Source of the DNA: an uncultured Coprococcus sp. | GTDB taxonomy: Bacteria > Bacillota > Clostridia > Lachnospirales > Lachnospiraceae | NCBI GenBank assembly: GCA_934247115.1 | Contig: CAKQIY010000005.1 | Coordinates: 1-64,000 of the forward strand | Length of the DNA: 64,000 nucleotides | Reading direction: 5' to 3' | Part shown: one piece after another, positions 44,959 to 53,693 of the stretch | Layout: the number at the start of each line of letters is the position of its first letter | Position numbering within the stretch: the stretch's first letter is position 1 | Position numbers and translations under genes: made by a program | The notes under the pieces: model-generated | What the model saw: the letters and a program-made list of their open reading frames with translations, nothing else | What the model was told of the DNA's origin: nothing | Database searches by the model: none

Positions 44959-45004
44959 CAAAAGTCAGCCACATCTCTGCACTCCGCAGATATATGACTG
45001 ACTT
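44959..45004 (-). terminator. Intrinsic terminator of the 528-aa AAA-ATPase gene
   Basis: AGTCAG.CA.AT.TCTGC / GCAGA.AT.TG.CTGACT stem (44963-45004), loop ACTCC, then TTTTGT on the minus strand. Confidence 0.75.
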
Positions 45005-45031
45005 TATTTACAAAAACTTTATTTTAACGTT

Positions 45032-46618
45032 CTACTTAGAATATTCCTCTATAACACACTCGTGTTTCTTAGTCTTTTTATCATAGTTTATTCCTACTAA
45101 AAGTATATTGCCCGTATACTCAAGCAGGGAGCTTGGATAATTCCTGTCTTTTATCTGATCTATCGCTGTATGTGCCGACTTGTTCCATTTCAACTCAACT
45201 AAAAGAACCGGATAGTCCTGCACATATTCAGGCTTTGGCAGAAATACAAAATCTGCAAATCCACGGCCTGCAGGAAGTTCTCTTACAGGCTTGAAATAAT
45301 ATTGCATTGAGCTTAAGTATCCTATCGCTAAAACACTGCTTAGAGAATTCTCATCATGGTACTCTATCGCCGATGCATACTCCATATGAATCTTTTCTAT
45401 CTGTTCCGCTACAGTGTCTGCCTCCTTGTCAAGCGTTGCATCAAGAAGCCTCTTTGACTGTCTCTGAAACACTATCAATTCATCCCATGTTTTTCTCTTC
45501 GTTGCATTGGTAAGCTCCTGCCGTATCTCCTCATTTGGCACAAATGCCGTACACTTTTCCTGATCATATCCAAGATATCCAAGATGGATCAGATACGTTA
45601 TCACATCATCTTTATTGGCAAAGCTCACCGTATCATTCTGAAACGATGATACATCAACTTCAACAGCATTTCCTGAAAGCATCTCTATTATCGCCGTCCT
45701 GAGCCCATCAAAGTTCATATTGATTAGTGGCACTATCGCATCATACGAACCTGTCTGAGACCAGTAGCTTTTGAACCGATCCTTTAACATAATACTCACA
45801 ACAGCCTTGGGATTGTAGACTTCATATCCATCCAGCCTGTAACCATCATACCAGCATTTCACCTTTGTAAAATCCCGACCGTAATTTTCACATAAAGCTT
45901 TTACCTCTTCCTCGGTAAAGCCAACATACGGAGCAAGTTCCCCTGCATCCAACATGGTGAATTCATCAAAATTATTAAGTGCTGACTGAGTTTTTACCTT
46001 TTTTATAGGAAGTATTCCCGTAAGATACGCCAAATGTATAAATTTTGAGGGTTCACTTCCCTTGAAAAGCCCACGAAGAAAACTTATATATTCATTCTGG
46101 ACAACCTGATTCTGTGCTTGATCACGGATAAGCACATCCCACTCATCGATAATGATTACGAATTTCTTTCCTGTAGCAGCATTTATACATGAGAGTACAT
46201 CTGCAAGGGAATCTGCGTTTTCAGGAATAATCTCTGCGTAATATTCTCTAAGTTCCTCTATGGTATTCTCTGTTATATATGAGATAACTTTACCAGCTCC
46301 CCCAGCTGGTTCCATGCACCACTGTATATCAAAATGAAGCACATCATATTTATTCAGGTATTTCTGAAAATCCTCGTGCTGTCCTATTTTCAGAGAAGAA
46401 AACATCCGGGCAGAATCAAAGCCTTTGCTATAATATGCTGTCAACATATCTGCTGTTATGGATTTGCCAAATCTTCTCGGACGGCTGTTACATATAAACT
46501 TTGAAGTTGTGTCTATCACCTGATTTGTATATGCAAGCAATTCTGTCTTATCAACATATATCCTTGAATTGAGCACATCCTGAAATGCACTGCCTGTCGG
46601 ATTGACAAATCTTCCCAT
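45032..46618 (-). CDS. AAA-ATPase-like / PD-(D/E)XK protein
   Basis: A 528-aa member of the same family as 31068-32948 but without the N-terminal HTH. P-loop RPRRFGKSI (about 46-54), Walker B IIIDEWDVLI, and a C-terminal PD-(D/E)XK nuclease-like domain with D in GFADFVF and ELKWNK. Function unsettled in the family. Start MGRFVNPTG at 46618 is preferred because AAGGAG lies 7 bases before it. Single gene with its own terminator; no promoter was resolved in 46640-46760. Confidence 0.85.
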   Translation of the reverse strand: MGRFVNPTGSAFQDVLNSRIYVDKTELLAYTNQVIDTTSKFICNSRPRRFGKSITADMLTAYYSKGFDSARMFSSLKIGQHEDFQKYLNKYDVLHFDIQWCMEPAGGAGKVISYITENTIEELREYYAEIIPENADSLADVLSCINAATGKKFVIIIDEWDVLIRDQAQNQVVQNEYISFLRGLFKGSEPSKFIHLAYLTGILPIKKVKTQSALNNFDEFTMLDAGELAPYVGFTEEEVKALCENYGRDFTKVKCWYDGYRLDGYEVYNPKAVVSIMLKDRFKSYWSQTGSYDAIVPLINMNFDGLRTAIIEMLSGNAVEVDVSSFQNDTVSFANKDDVITYLIHLGYLGYDQEKCTAFVPNEEIRQELTNATKRKTWDELIVFQRQSKRLLDATLDKEADTVAEQIEKIHMEYASAIEYHDENSLSSVLAIGYLSSMQYYFKPVRELPAGRGFADFVFLPKPEYVQDYPVLLVELKWNKSAHTAIDQIKDRNYPSSLLEYTGNILLVGINYDKKTKKHECVIEEYSK

Positions 46619-46759
46619 GCCCGGTCTCCTTTCCATCACACCAATAAATCATGAAATTTATTATATGGCATATTCGTTAATATACTTTCCTATTACGCTT
46701 TATTTTAACATTGCTTATACCGTTTATCAAGGCACTTACCAATCTGCCATTTGACTCTG

Positions 46760-48097
46760 CTATCTCTTATTCGACCTCCGCCAGATCTTTCTCTCCTGGG
46801 CCTCCTTTATCAGCATGTCCCGGAAATCAGGATGTGCTATGGATATCAGTGCCTCCGCTCTCTCCCATGTGGAACGTCCTTCAAGATTTATCACGCCGTA
46901 CTCTGTCGCCAGGAAATACACCTGACTTCTCGGCGAGGTGATGATATCTCCGTTGAACTGTGGCTTTACTCTGGAATGTTTCACTCCATTCCTGTCGGTG
47001 TGGGTGGAACTCATGCAGATAAACGCCTTGCCGCCACGGGAGCCCGATGCTCCTATCAGGAAATCGAGCTGTCCGCCGGTTCCGCTGATCTGGCGTGAAC
47101 CACTGCTCTCCGCCGCAACCTGTCCGTACAGATCCACAGCCACGCAGCTGTTTATGGATACCATATTGTCTATCTGCGATATGACATATGGCCTGTTCAC
47201 ATACTCAAGTGGATATGCGGCGATTCCCGGATTGTCGTCCAGCCACTCATACAGCTCATTTGAACCTATGGCACAGCCAAATACGCCTTTTCCACGATCT
47301 ATGTTCTTGTATTTATTTGTCAGCTTGCCCGCCTTGTACAGGGCTAGATATGCATCCGAGCAGAGCTCCGTGTGCATGGCGAGATCCTTGAGATCCGACT
47401 GAGCCAGCATCTCACCCACCGCATTTGGCATTCCTCCGATACCGAGCTGCAGCGTTGAACCGTCCACAATATACGGAATAAGCAGCTCCGCTATCTTCCG
47501 GTCAACCTCCCGCGGTGCCTGTGTTTTCACATCAGCAAATGGTTCATGCTCCCCCTCCACGATCATGTCCACATCCGATATATGAATACATTCATCATAT
47601 CCGCCGCGTATCTTAGGCATGTGCTCATTCACCTCAACTATCACGATATCCGCCTTCCTGGCAATAGGGGCAGCCACACCGGTATTTACCGAGAAGTTAA
47701 AATAGCCATGCTTGTCCATAGGTCCCACCGACACCATGACCACATTTACATGGAGGAAATACTCATAGTAAGCCGCATTGTTGTGGAACACCATCGGTAT
47801 ATAATAGCATTTGCCCTCATCGCACAGCTTTCTCTCGTACTGCGAACAGTGCCAGCTATGATACACAAAATGCTCCTGACTGTCATCGCACTCTGCAACC
47901 TCTATAGGGCCAGCCATCAGATTGCCCCTGATCTTCACATCGTGCAGCTCATCTCTCCGCTTTGCCAGTGCCCTGTCAAGTAGTACAGGTTTTCCAAGGG
48001 ACGATGTGTAATCGACCCAGTCTCCATCCTTGACACACTCCACTGCAGCCTCTGGTGTACGCAGCTTTTCTCTATACATTTGCTGAAAATCGAACAT
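46760..48097 (-). CDS. Butyryl-CoA:acetate / 4-hydroxybutyrate CoA-transferase family enzyme
   Basis: A 445-aa class I CoA-transferase of the AbfT/But group. Seen: LGIGGMPNAVGEM, catalytic glutamate E244 in MHTELCSD, the family block GTGGQLDFLIGASGSRGGKA, and the end ISIAHPDFRDML.KEA..R.IWRRSN, which is nearly universal in But proteins. In gut Clostridia these enzymes transfer CoA from butyryl-CoA to acetate and release butyrate. The N-terminal third differs from the classic Roseburia-type But, so another acyl partner is possible. AAAGGGGG lies 6 bases before ATG. Confidence 0.82.
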   Translation of the reverse strand: MFDFQQMYREKLRTPEAAVECVKDGDWVDYTSSLGKPVLLDRALAKRRDELHDVKIRGNLMAGPIEVAECDDSQEHFVYHSWHCSQYERKLCDEGKCYYIPMVFHNNAAYYEYFLHVNVVMVSVGPMDKHGYFNFSVNTGVAAPIARKADIVIVEVNEHMPKIRGGYDECIHISDVDMIVEGEHEPFADVKTQAPREVDRKIAELLIPYIVDGSTLQLGIGGMPNAVGEMLAQSDLKDLAMHTELCSDAYLALYKAGKLTNKYKNIDRGKGVFGCAIGSNELYEWLDDNPGIAAYPLEYVNRPYVISQIDNMVSINSCVAVDLYGQVAAESSGSRQISGTGGQLDFLIGASGSRGGKAFICMSSTHTDRNGVKHSRVKPQFNGDIITSPRSQVYFLATEYGVINLEGRSTWERAEALISIAHPDFRDMLIKEAQERKIWRRSNKR

Positions 48098-48274
48098 ATA
48101 AATCCCCCTTTATTGAATAACGTTTCACCGCTTGTCCTCCCTCAACAGTCTCAATCACTATTATCAAATAAATCAAATATCATTTCAACATTTTTAGAGA
48201 TATTCCAGCCCAAAATAACTGTAATATTTTTTCGCCTTCACTGGCACAATGCTCATTTACATCTAATTGCAGAA

Positions 48275-48325
48275 CGCAAAAGAGCCCCCCGCATACCTGC
48301 ACCTTGCAGATACACGGAGGGCTCT
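48275..48325 (-). terminator. Intrinsic terminator of hsp20
   Basis: AGAGCCCcCCG / CGGaGGGCTCT stem with inner CTGC/GCAG (48281-48325), then TTTTGCGTT on the minus strand, 45 bases after the hsp20 stop. Confidence 0.8.
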
Positions 48326-48370
48326 ACGAATATTAGTCATCTGTTATTAAGTAATCACGCATTTCTTACA

Positions 48371-48850
48371 TTATTCGATTGCGATGTAATTACTCTTCTC
48401 TACTTTCTTCTGCTCTTCCTTCTTAGGAATCGACAGTTTCAGTACGCCATGTTCATACTTTGCATGAATGTCTTCCTGGGTAACTCCTTCACCGACATAG
48501 AAGCTCCTGCTCATGCTGCCGGCATAACGCTCACGCCTGATATACTTGCCGCTCTTCTTGTCCTTCTCATCCTTATCCAGACCCTTTGCAGCCTCAATTG
48601 TCAGGTAACCATCAGCAAGCTGAACCTTTACTTCATCTTTCTTGAATCCTGGGAGATCCATATCTACTTCATATGAATCATCTGTCTCACGGACATCGGT
48701 CTTCATCATGTTCTTTGCATGCTTGCCATACAGCGCACGCTCGGTAGGTGCTAACGCTTTACTGAACTCCTTGTCAAAATCCTTTCCAAATGGGAAATAG
48801 TCATTCATCCAATCATCAAATAAATCTTCTCCAAAAATACTAGGTAACAT
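48371..48850 (-). CDS. Hsp20/alpha-crystallin family small heat-shock protein
   Basis: A 159-aa ATP-independent chaperone that holds unfolding proteins. The alpha-crystallin domain covers about residues 50-145: DVRETDDSYEVDMDLPGFKK, DGYLTIEAAK, and the A-x-x-x-n-G-V-L-x-L-x-x-P block seen here as YEHGVLKLSIPK. The tail YIAIE has an I-x-I motif used in oligomer assembly. The N-terminal part (MLPSIFGEDLFDDWMNDYFP) is aromatic and flexible as usual. Controlled by a CIRCE element about 170 bases upstream, hence HrcA-repressed and heat-induced. Confidence 0.93.
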   Translation of the reverse strand: MLPSIFGEDLFDDWMNDYFPFGKDFDKEFSKALAPTERALYGKHAKNMMKTDVRETDDSYEVDMDLPGFKKDEVKVQLADGYLTIEAAKGLDKDEKDKKSGKYIRRERYAGSMSRSFYVGEGVTQEDIHAKYEHGVLKLSIPKKEEQKKVEKSNYIAIE

Positions 48851-49016
48851 AAGTCATTTCTCCTTTCAATCTCAAACAAGTGTCGGAAATTGTGGCTTCT
48901 TATGAAGTCCCAAGGCACTTAGACTTTTTGTTTACTGTTACTTTCAAAATAATTATCAAGATAAACTTTCGGGATTCTTTCTCTTCTTTCTAATCCCTTT
49001 CCTTATCTTTGACTAT

Positions 49017-49059
49017 GTTATACACCTAGCTGTTAGCACTGTCAAGAGGTGAGTGCTAA
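49017..49059 (-). promoter_or_regulatory. CIRCE operator and promoter of hsp20
   Basis: TTAGCACTG (49033-49041), 9 bases, GAGTGCTAA (49051-49059): 17 of 18 arm positions of the HrcA consensus. On the minus strand the -35 TTGACA (49040-49045) lies inside it; 17-base spacer; -10 TATAAC (49017-49022). Nearly the same block as 33420-33462. Confidence 0.92.
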
Positions 49060-49167
49060 CTTTTTGTGAAAAATGTGTGAATACTTGACTTTTCAAGCAC
49101 CTAGAATATGATTTTAGACTTGTTTACATACGATTTACATATTTTCAAACATTGTTACATAATTCAA

Positions 49168-49197
49168 GGGAGAATGTATTTACTCATTCTCCCTCAT
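49168..49197. terminator. Hairpin downstream of the integrase remnant
   Basis: AGGGAGAATG / CATTCTCCCT stem with TATTTACT loop. The T-run is poor on both strands (TTGAATT on minus, CATTTTG on plus), so termination is uncertain. Confidence 0.45.
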
Positions 49198-49225
49198 TTT
49201 GCTTTGTAGAAACTTCATATAGTTA

Positions 49226-49483
49226 TTATACAGCCATCATGCTCTCCAGCTTTTCAAGCTCATTCTGTATTCTGTCATCATTAACATGGTTATATACGTC
49301 CATTGTAATTGATATATCACTATGTCCCATAATTCTTTGTAATACCTTTATATCAATTCCAGCTTCTGCCATTCTTGTACAGCCTGTATGTCTGAATGTA
49401 TGCGCTGAAATATGCGGTAATAATACTGGCTGTCTACCTATATAATTATTCTTTGATGTTTCTTTTAAACTTCCACTACCCAT
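49226..49483 (-). pseudogene. C-terminal remnant of a tyrosine recombinase (phage/Tn integrase)
   Basis: Up to 85 codons survive. The catalytic C-terminal block is clear: HTFRHTGCTRMAEAGID, LQRIMGHSD and the Tyr nucleophile in TMDVYNHV. The N-terminal DNA-binding and core domains are missing: upstream DNA belongs to another gene that overlaps it by about 19 bases. This is the Tn916/phage Int family. It marks an old integration event, but no partner attachment site is recognisable. Confidence 0.82.
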
Positions 49484-49659
49484 GCGAACATAATAAAATA
49501 TCCAAATGGTACAAAAGACATATCCTCTACATAATCTTTTGTGCCGGGAGAAGTTTCAGGAAAAGCAAACGCCCACCCCAGTAATGCTAAGTAACTACCA
49601 AGCGTTCCTTGCAGAAGCCCTAGTATTACCAAGCATATTTTTTTGATTACATTGTTCAA
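49465..49659 (-). CDS. Small membrane protein (64 aa), possibly truncated
   Basis: Starts with TTG at 49659, 6 bases after GGAGGTG, giving MNNVIKKICLVILGLLQGTL and two hydrophobic segments (about 5-30 and 48-62). The middle PETSPGTKDYVEDMSFVPFG is soluble. It ends FAWVVEV over the integrase remnant, so its natural C-terminus may have been replaced at the junction. Family not recognised. Confidence 0.5.
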   Translation of the reverse strand: MNNVIKKICLVILGLLQGTLGSYLALLGWAFAFPETSPGTKDYVEDMSFVPFGYFIMFAWVVEV

Positions 49660-49703
49660 AATAAACACCTCCAAACAAAAGATAAAATGGAATTTAACCA
49701 ATA

Positions 49704-50138
49704 TCATTTTGCGTTCTTATACGAAAGCAGAATATGGCTTGGTGCAAACAATATTGCTGCGATAAGCAACAGAATTGACCGGCTCATAATTCCACTAAAC
49801 AAGAACAAAACTGAAGGAATAACAGATAGTGCCAGTGCTCTGAATATGCTGCTCTTCTTAAAGCAAATTATCCAAATTGCACAATACAACACTATTAATA
49901 TCGTATCCACAATAAGGTATATGGCAAATGCTTCGTCAGACCACCACCCGAACCATGTTCCAGGAATGTTAATTATCATAAAACCAAAGCAGCCAAACCT
50001 TCCTATCTGTTCTGCAACCTCAACAAATTTATTGCTCCATTTGTTTTCAAATCCATCTTTGCATCTAACTGCAAAAATAATATTGGGTATCATAATAACT
50101 GCAATCATTATCAGTCCGAATACATTTAACCAGTCCAT
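49704..50138 (-). CDS. Membrane protein, hypothetical
   Basis: A 144-aa protein with four hydrophobic segments (about 4-24, 45-65, 73-95, 104-140) and a short basic tail. The start MDWLNVFG at 50138 has GGAGG 5 bases upstream; an ATG four codons earlier forms part of that site. I do not recognise a family. Lies 44 bases upstream of the 64-aa membrane protein gene on the same strand. Confidence 0.6.
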   Translation of the reverse strand: MDWLNVFGLIMIAVIMIPNIIFAVRCKDGFENKWSNKFVEVAEQIGRFGCFGFMIINIPGTWFGWWSDEAFAIYLIVDTILIVLYCAIWIICFKKSSIFRALALSVIPSVLFLFSGIMSRSILLLIAAILFAPSHILLSYKNAK

Positions 50139-50195
50139 ATCTTCCTCCATAAATTCACATCACCACATGCCCTTGTCTGGGCGCACCACTGAATT

Positions 50196-50822
50196 TTATC
50201 TGATATTATCATAAAATCTCTGCAACACAATCGCCAACTCTTCCGGAGCTTCTATGTTCGCTTCATGACCTGTTTTCGCAAGTTCATGGAAACAGGCGTT
50301 GTTCAAATAATGGCAAAGTTCTTTCGAAGTTTTTTTGTTTGCAGTGTCCTTCTCTCCACAAATGAGCAATACCGGACAAGACACCTTATGCAGGGAGTCA
50401 CTGAAATCCAATTCAGCCATCGTCCCGCACAGGCTGATGACATCTGCTTTTTTGAAACCCATTTTACTGAATACCGAATTCGGCATAAGATGGAACAGCA
50501 TATTCTGAACTTTCAATAATTTTTTTGGCATTTTATATTGTGCTGCAATTAATACGAGTGCCTTTACTTTATCTGGGTGGTCTATCGCATAATTAAGTGC
50601 CAAAACAGCGCCTAGAGAAAGCCCACATAAGACAATTTCATCGTTCTCCTTATCACATTCTGATGAGAATGCCGAATATAATTCCTTATATGTAGCAGAT
50701 TTTCCTTCTAACATCTCTGCCAAACTCAATTCGACACTACTTTCCGATACCTTCGTTTCTTTTATTACTCTATTCCAACTGTCTGGTTTTTGTCCTAGTC
50801 CATGCAAATATAAATACTTCAT
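50196..50822 (-). CDS. Alpha/beta-hydrolase
   Basis: A 208-aa enzyme with the alpha/beta-hydrolase triad: nucleophile Ser in GLSLGA (about residue 68), Asp in LLICGEKDTA, His in AKTGHEANIE. LHGLGQ near the N-terminus is the oxyanion loop. Probably a small esterase or lipase-like hydrolase; substrate unknown. Start MKYLYLHG at 50822 has AAGGAG 9 bases before it; an upstream TTG would place that site inside the gene. Cytosolic, no signal peptide. Confidence 0.85.
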   Translation of the reverse strand: MKYLYLHGLGQKPDSWNRVIKETKVSESSVELSLAEMLEGKSATYKELYSAFSSECDKENDEIVLCGLSLGAVLALNYAIDHPDKVKALVLIAAQYKMPKKLLKVQNMLFHLMPNSVFSKMGFKKADVISLCGTMAELDFSDSLHKVSCPVLLICGEKDTANKKTSKELCHYLNNACFHELAKTGHEANIEAPEELAIVLQRFYDNIR

Positions 50823-50848
50823 ATAGTGTTGCTCCTTCAAACCAAATT

Positions 50849-50950
50849 TTATAAATTACATACCGCATATAGTGGTATATTTACCATCCATGGTTTCCTT
50901 TTTTTCTTCTCTTTCCACTGTAACAGATCATTCATTACAAATCGAAACAT
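50849..50950 (-). pseudogene. N-terminal remnant, probably of an AAA-ATPase/DUF4143 gene
   Basis: Encodes MFRFVMNDLLQWKEKKKRKP followed by 13 unrelated residues and TAA. The opening (short helix, LLQWK, basic run, KP) is how DUF4143-type ATPases begin; they then go on into RGARQVGKT, absent here. AGAAAGG lies upstream. Could instead be a genuine 33-aa peptide; I favour a remnant. Confidence 0.4.
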
Positions 50951-51018
50951 TATCACACCGTCCTTTCTCTGATAATATACAACATTTTTTATGGTCTATT
51001 CTAGCATTGTTTCAGCAC

Positions 51019-51064
51019 TTTTTCCGACCTTGCTAGCTTTGTTTTTTACATTTTTTCCGACCTT
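51019..51064 (-). repeat. AAGGTCGGAAAAA direct repeat, 33-base period
   Basis: Two copies (51019-51031 and 51052-51064) about 70 bases upstream of the 33-codon remnant, on its sense strand. They may be leftover operator half-sites of the lost gene. The rest of 50951-51150 is A+T rich without ORF. Confidence 0.5.
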
Positions 51065-51147
51065 ATATCGCTGTAATATAACATTTTTCCATTACTGGTC
51101 ATAAATTTGTTACATTTTTAATAGCCACACATGTCGATTCTATCAAA

Positions 51148-51179
51148 ATAAGAAGAAGTCCGGGTGTTCCCGGACTTCT
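51148..51179 (-). terminator. Intrinsic terminator of the 317-aa membrane protein gene
   Basis: AGAAGTCCGGG / CCCGGACTTCT stem with TGTT loop, then TCTTATTTTG on the minus strand. Confidence 0.75.
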
Positions 51180-51195
51180 ATCGCACAATTCTACA

Positions 51196-52149
51196 TTATT
51201 TAAAAAACCAGAAAAGTTTCCCTCCATATGGATTTCTCTTACTGATCAACAGCGCAGAAACTGCATGTAATAATAAAAATGCACCGCTTATGATCGTCAT
51301 TACCAGTTCAAACTGTGATAAGACCGACATGGAATTATCATTATAGCCTATATAAACGTTCTTGCTGTCCAGAATGATGCAATTTCCCTCATACCAAAAC
51401 ACATAGTCACCATTGACCGGCAAATTCGCCTTAATCTGCAACACCGTATAAGTTGGCCGAATGCCTTTCCCATAAATTGATTTGTAATTTCTGACAGCAT
51501 TTCCGCTATATACCTTGACATGATTAGAGCTCTGCCGGGAGCTTTGATATGTTACAGTTCCTGTTGTATGATTCTTCGCGCAGGCATATCCGACCACCTG
51601 CGTCATACCCGCCACAAAGAAAATCAAAGCAACTACAAGTGCCAAAATCTCAGCCGTATAGAATGCATCCACCGATTTGTTCTTCGCATCTATCTCCTCA
51701 TCACTACTCCATGGTTTATTACGGAAATTACGAATTGCAGATGGCAACAGGCAAATTGCACCAACCATCCCCAACAAGGATATAATCAAACATATAAGTA
51801 CCGGCGTCTTTGTTCCGATAACCAGGTCTGAATTCACACCCTGTTTTGTCGATTCATCCATAAATGTGATGTTACCACTTACTAGCACCTTTTCATCCTG
51901 TTTTAGATGTGACTTGTTTCCAGAATAATAATAGTGGAAGAATATCGTTCCTCCATCCTCTCTGGCTCCATCTACCTTTAATACTGCATAGCCGCTTGTC
52001 CCATGCGTGTCTGCACTCGCAACCGTTGCTGACAATGCATTCGATGAAATCAAAGAAAATCTCGGCACACAATAAAACGCAGTCACAACAAACAAAACGA
52101 CACACACAATGGCAATCACCATATTTGAAACATTCTTTTTGTAAGTCAT
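51196..52149 (-). CDS. Membrane protein, hypothetical
   Basis: A 317-aa protein: helix near 8-30, an outer domain of about 90 residues, helices about 110-135, 165-195 and 280-305, with a second outer domain between them (about 200-275, with YVFWYEGNCIILD). Composition resembles DUF3592-type membrane proteins but I do not assign it. Start MTYKKN at 52149 has GGAGG 8 bases upstream. Last gene of the minus-strand run 55173-51196; terminator follows. Confidence 0.6.
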   Translation of the reverse strand: MTYKKNVSNMVIAIVCVVLFVVTAFYCVPRFSLISSNALSATVASADTHGTSGYAVLKVDGAREDGGTIFFHYYYSGNKSHLKQDEKVLVSGNITFMDESTKQGVNSDLVIGTKTPVLICLIISLLGMVGAICLLPSAIRNFRNKPWSSDEEIDAKNKSVDAFYTAEILALVVALIFFVAGMTQVVGYACAKNHTTGTVTYQSSRQSSNHVKVYSGNAVRNYKSIYGKGIRPTYTVLQIKANLPVNGDYVFWYEGNCIILDSKNVYIGYNDNSMSVLSQFELVMTIISGAFLLLHAVSALLISKRNPYGGKLFWFFK

Positions 52150-52203
52150 ATATAATGCCTCCATTCATTATCTTTGTGTGCCGATTCCTCAAATTGTTCA
52201 ACT

Positions 52204-52626
52204 TTATTTAAACTTAAATATATTAAGTCCTGTTCCTTCATCATAAATTCTGTCAACTTTTCCATCAATTACTGAAATTACCATCTCACAGACTGCGCTG
52301 ACAACAGCTCTGTTCAGATGTCCACCAAACACTTCACCCTTCTCATTTCCTGCGCTCATATGAAGATGTGCATAATATTCTCCGTCCATTGTACTGATTG
52401 TTCCTGTAAGCGATGTGATTTCATAATATCCTTTAAAACTGTTGGAGTAATATTTCTTTTCATCTATCTTATATACTCCGACCGTAAAATCGTTGATAGC
52501 TCCAAGAGCATTGATACTGGCAAGCTTTATATTCTCATTGACAGCAATTACCTTCAGTTGTTCCAATATCTCCTCGCCTTTGTCAATCCTTGCAATTATT
52601 GTGTTGTCAAATCTTTTGTATTCCAT
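52204..52626 (-). CDS. PPC/DUF296-domain protein
   Basis: A 140-aa protein made entirely of a PPC (plants and prokaryotes conserved) domain: GEEILEQLKVIAVNENIKLA, INALGAINDFTVGVY, EITSLTGTIS, the metal-binding HLHMS and GGHLNRA. In bacteria these proteins are trimeric and of uncertain function; in plants the domain accompanies AT-hooks. Ribosome site GGAGG lies 6 bases before ATG, immediately after inverted-repeat element R1. Confidence 0.85.
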   Translation of the reverse strand: MEYKRFDNTIIARIDKGEEILEQLKVIAVNENIKLASINALGAINDFTVGVYKIDEKKYYSNSFKGYYEITSLTGTISTMDGEYYAHLHMSAGNEKGEVFGGHLNRAVVSAVCEMVISVIDGKVDRIYDEGTGLNIFKFK

Positions 52627-52644
52627 TTTGTTCCTCCATTTGTG

Positions 52645-52730
52645 GGGACGTTCCTTTTGTCACGAGGAGTGTCCCTATGTCATAATAAATTAATACAGGG
52701 GACACTCCTCGTGACAAAAGGAACGTCCCT
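52645..52730. repeat. Inverted-repeat element R1 (about 86 bp)
   Basis: Arms GGGACGTTCCTTTTGTCACG plus AGGAGTGTCCC and their complement, with a 20-25-base A/T centre. Its right end contributes the TAG stop of the DUF3592-like gene; its left end lies just before the ribosome site of the PPC gene. No T-run. See also 53599 and 54169. Confidence 0.92.
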
Positions 52731-53577
52731 AAATCTTCCCACTATATGGGTTCTGGGTTCCATCGCCCTGCAGGTGATCCAGTTTTTCATACTCTTGTTT
52801 CTGCGATTTTTCCCCTACCTCTTTCGCTTGTTCAGATTCCGGCATGAGGTATTTCGGTATATTGTACTCTTCCCCTTCTGATTCATCATCCAATATCAGA
52901 GAAGCCGCGTCTAACCCTAAATGCGTGAGTAATGATTCAGATGGAGTCCTGCCCATCTTCACATCTATGTAATACTTCACACTTGAGATAATTACGATAA
53001 TTCCCACAATTCCACATACGATTATGCTTATTTCGGATAAGCCGATGCCTTCCCCGCTATCATGTATCAATGTAATAGATCCTATGCAGACTACAAGCAT
53101 TATGATCCCCGTCAGCAATTCGATCACAAGTTTTCTCTCACCAGACATTTGGCCCTTACGCATTTTCACAAAGGCAAGTATTGATAACATGATCATGATA
53201 ATTCCTATGCTCATCAATATGCTGCCCGGCAATGGCTTTCCGTCCACATATGCATCCTCTGGCTGATCAGGATTATATCTGATCTCCACCTTCTTGCCCA
53301 CTTGCGGAGGAACCTTTGACGTATCATCATCCTCTAATTCATATTCCGTATCGTCCACAGAATACGCGTAAATAGCCGAATACATTCTCTCGTCATCGCT
53401 GTTTTCATAATACGACGATCCAGTTACCTTGCCTGTTGCTAAACCATAGTAATTATCCTTATGTATTCTGACTGCCGCCATCCATATTCCAACTATCATC
53501 ATTCCGATGCCTATGACCATAATTATTATAGCCGAAACCTTACTGCTTATATTTCCACGATTGTTTCTTTGAAACAT
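52729..53577 (-). CDS. DUF3592-like membrane protein
   Basis: A 282-aa protein: helix about 13-35, an exported beta domain (about 40-115, with ATGKVTGSSYY and KVEIRYNPDQPEDAYVDG, the DUF3592 hallmark), then helices about 118-138, 152-172 and 180-205, and a long hydrophilic cytoplasmic tail ending NPYSGKI. Function unknown in the family. The stop TAG is built from the first bases of element R1. Start has AGGAAAGGGG about 6 bases upstream. Confidence 0.7.
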   Translation of the reverse strand: MFQRNNRGNISSKVSAIIIMVIGIGMMIVGIWMAAVRIHKDNYYGLATGKVTGSSYYENSDDERMYSAIYAYSVDDTEYELEDDDTSKVPPQVGKKVEIRYNPDQPEDAYVDGKPLPGSILMSIGIIMIMLSILAFVKMRKGQMSGERKLVIELLTGIIMLVVCIGSITLIHDSGEGIGLSEISIIVCGIVGIIVIISSVKYYIDVKMGRTPSESLLTHLGLDAASLILDDESEGEEYNIPKYLMPESEQAKEVGEKSQKQEYEKLDHLQGDGTQNPYSGKI

Positions 53578-53598
53578 ACTATACCCCTTTCCTCTTGT

Positions 53599-53687
53599 GG
53601 GGACGTTCCTTTTGTCACGAAGAGTGTCCCTGTGTCATGCTTATAATAATACAGGGGGACTCTCTTCGTGACAAAAGGAACGTCCCT
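53599..53687. repeat. Inverted-repeat element R2 (about 89 bp)
   Basis: Same arms as R1 with small paired changes: GAAGAGTGTCCC left and GGGACTCTCTTC right. It lies 7 bases after the NUDIX stop and just before the ribosome site of the DUF3592-like gene. Confidence 0.92.
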
Positions 53688-53693
53688 AAATCA

